Positions 63,501 through 64,000 of a stretch of 64,000 nucleotides of DNA are shown in pieces. Origin of the DNA: Acidobacteriota bacterium (lineage in GTDB: Bacteria; Acidobacteriota; Blastocatellia; Pyrinomonadales; Pyrinomonadaceae); contig JAEWFC010000004.1 of NCBI GenBank assembly GCA_023389035.1, forward strand, positions 62,001-126,000. The letters are read 5' to 3'. Each line of letters opens with the position of its first letter. Position 1 is the first letter of the stretch. The notes under the pieces were generated by a model. It had not been told where the DNA came from, searched no databases, and saw only the letters and a program-made list of their open reading frames with translations. Made by a program: the position numbers and the translations under genes.

Positions 63501-64000
63501 TGACAAGCGTCTAGCCAGCTATTTTGAAGAGTCGAACGGCCAGCTAAAGGTTAAGGCGAACGCAGAGATCCAGTTTAGCGATGAGTTCGTTACCTACCTT
63601 AACAACGCTATGAACCTGCGCAAGGCTCTGTTCGGTACCAGTCCGACGCCAAAGTTCGAGTACGAATTCGCTCTGAAACCGGTAACCGGAGCAATGGTCG
63701 AAGTCGTTATCGACAGCCAGAAGACCGATTCCTCGGGTACGGGTTCGTTGAGGCCGACCTTTCCTGCTAGCGGTGCGACGGAGACGGGAGTCTTAGTTCG
63801 GCTTGTTTCCACTTCCGCACCCGCGGCGACACCGACATCACCGGATGGAGCGGCAAGTCCGTCGGCAGCCGATCCCGGTGAACTGCGGTTCCCCGGAAAC
63901 TGGGGAGTGTTTAGGTTCGTCGATGCAGGGAGGCCGCAGAAACAGCCAGGCGGCGAATATTTGCTTACGTATACGGTCGGCGGTAAGACCATGACCGCGA
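60511..64000 (+). CDS. tssM: Type VI secretion protein TssM (IcmF-like), partial
   Basis: The frame is open from the ATG at 60511 to the end of the window (1163 codons), so the C-terminus is missing. Two N-terminal TM helices (about 12-32 and 42-63) precede the cytoplasmic GTPase-like IcmF domain: Walker A GAPKAGKSS at 134-142, DTAGRY at 183-188 and YLVFTHADTI. A third TM helix (GWILTTFGLLVAITILSLAS) near 420 leads to the large periplasmic region. TssM is the main pillar of the membrane complex and partners TssL. The intact Walker A suggests nucleotide-binding ability, which only some TssM proteins keep. Confidence 0.93.
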   Translation, partial: MSSWHMNELKYAFGLGGLMSFYGIVGLIVVLMPEDTMGWNYKIATIGLVLITLPFALIIMFFAARRSKKKERAEAAADAAAQDAAPTNQASKAVGNYPEIATGAEEVIQFLKTSNLGEGGRDAVYSLPWYLVAGAPKAGKSSLVIGSNLNVQNLPSQRQADQRTIRPTTSVDWRVTSDAVFIDTAGRYQTDGVDGEEWSGLIETIKKYRSNRPLDGMLLVVNAETILKGDEREVEQLAKVLRSRLDDATARLKTRFPVYLVFTHADTIEGFRDSFSTSKNEDKMLVWGSTIPLEKTENAQALFDSEYEILQNAIKKRRSARLSAPFPPVRQLRIFNFPLHFGSARRRFGAFVNALFRPNPFSENPFLRGFYFTASPPAKKGAGPATVNSTHFTERLFRDVLLRDKDLVKTQLAQRQRPPIFGWILTTFGLLVAITILSLASVSLLANRNLLAEAEREGGKAINLRQSDAGKNILEKDEAGARSELETIESLRSLNSRLDEYEREGAPLYMRFGLYSGNRVYRERLLPLYLSLVDKRFAGPTVAKIEGELKKFAETSSVANPGKLTEEEETRLGTHYDLLKAYLMLSGEHADKAESWHLANSLRDIWASESKVPNDMKLVAQQQLEFWAKQVDRGSDRGNFPRINIDKILVENTRKKLQAFPPVQRYYRRKVTEISKEVDEKIGPTTLDGLLSRNGADTSLLTGTYVIRSAYTRAGNDLMKTAISEASAKLAEDDWVMGEQGKDQLTQTSDAALLNETYYRDYADQWRNFVKGVDVRRYANAKDAENALQAFSLAKSPLEVLIVEITRNTNLSAPLDDGSWITWIKGLVFGEDENATGGTQPEKDFRPLFDFVGKRGDTADPPMARYRGELGLLARELSGKSDDEIKRIAAEMAGEEPRDRLKLGTREKNVNGMLSSFGESPAAQELSALLIEPIDRLKALLGADAKSQLAKAWAEQILPAAKEIERGYPFEDGQTDADLTKLTAFLNPADGKFSEFYDKRLASYFEESNGQLKVKANAEIQFSDEFVTYLNNAMNLRKALFGTSPTPKFEYEFALKPVTGAMVEVVIDSQKTDSSGTGSLRPTFPASGATETGVLVRLVSTSAPAATPTSPDGAASPSAADPGELRFPGNWGVFRFVDAGRPQKQPGGEYLLTYTVGGKTMTA

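Overview
The window looks like a chromosomal segment of an Acidobacteriota bacterium, most likely class Blastocatellia (Pyrinomonadaceae-like). This is inferred from gene content and not from a marker-gene search. Pointers are an Oar-type TonB-dependent outer-membrane protein with an N-terminal carboxypeptidase-regulatory domain, two secreted proteins ending in six D-x-D-G-D-G repeats of about 45 residues, an ECF sigma factor next to a Ser/Thr kinase with a TPR-like tail, moderately high GC, and weak Shine-Dalgarno signals. No rRNA, tRNA, CRISPR array, transposase or phage gene was seen.

Layout. 1-5.5 kb: end of a secreted protein gene, smc with an unusual acidic insertion, and a DUF4388 protein, all on the minus strand. 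5.5-14.6 kb: a small orphan gene behind a 9-bp repeat array, the 1149-aa Oar/TonB-type protein, and the dnaK-dnaJ-hspR heat-shock cluster with a sigma70 promoter whose -35 box overlaps a HAIR-like operator. A paralogue of the orphan gene lies beyond dnaK behind a large dyad. 14.6-17.3 kb: a repeat-rich accessory stretch with four small unrecognised minus-strand genes and two pairs of dispersed palindromic repeats. 17.4-22.5 kb: a DUF308-metallophosphoesterase fusion and a beta-helix surface protein. 22.9-26.2 kb: ECF sigma factor plus kinase. 26.2-30 kb: tyrS, a metallophosphoesterase and a pgsA-like gene in a row, then a GNAT gene overlapping an SRA-like gene. 30-35.9 kb: reprolysin-like secreted metalloprotease, Nudix, pyrE-like, plsC-like, recR and ybaB. 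36-45 kb: queE, a class A beta-lactamase-like gene and queC in one operon; Xaa-Pro aminopeptidase and DoxX; then secreted proteins including a kinase-like fold and a phosphatase; NAD-type isocitrate dehydrogenase. 45-52.7 kb: thiO, a TlpA-like thioredoxin, a methyltransferase and GDPD on the plus strand; a LolA-like protein and an S41 protease on the minus strand; cystathionine beta-synthase.

52.7-64 kb holds the most interesting system. Plus-strand genes encode a proline-rich single-pass protein, three consecutive FHA-TM proteins with lytic-transglycosylase-like C-termini (only the middle one keeps a recognisable catalytic Glu), a YkgJ cysteine-cluster protein, and then the type VI secretion genes tssK, tssL and tssM (cut by the window end). 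The arrangement suggests a phospho-regulated, membrane-anchored cell-wall module built into a T6SS trans-envelope complex. That role is inference; the domain calls are read from motifs.
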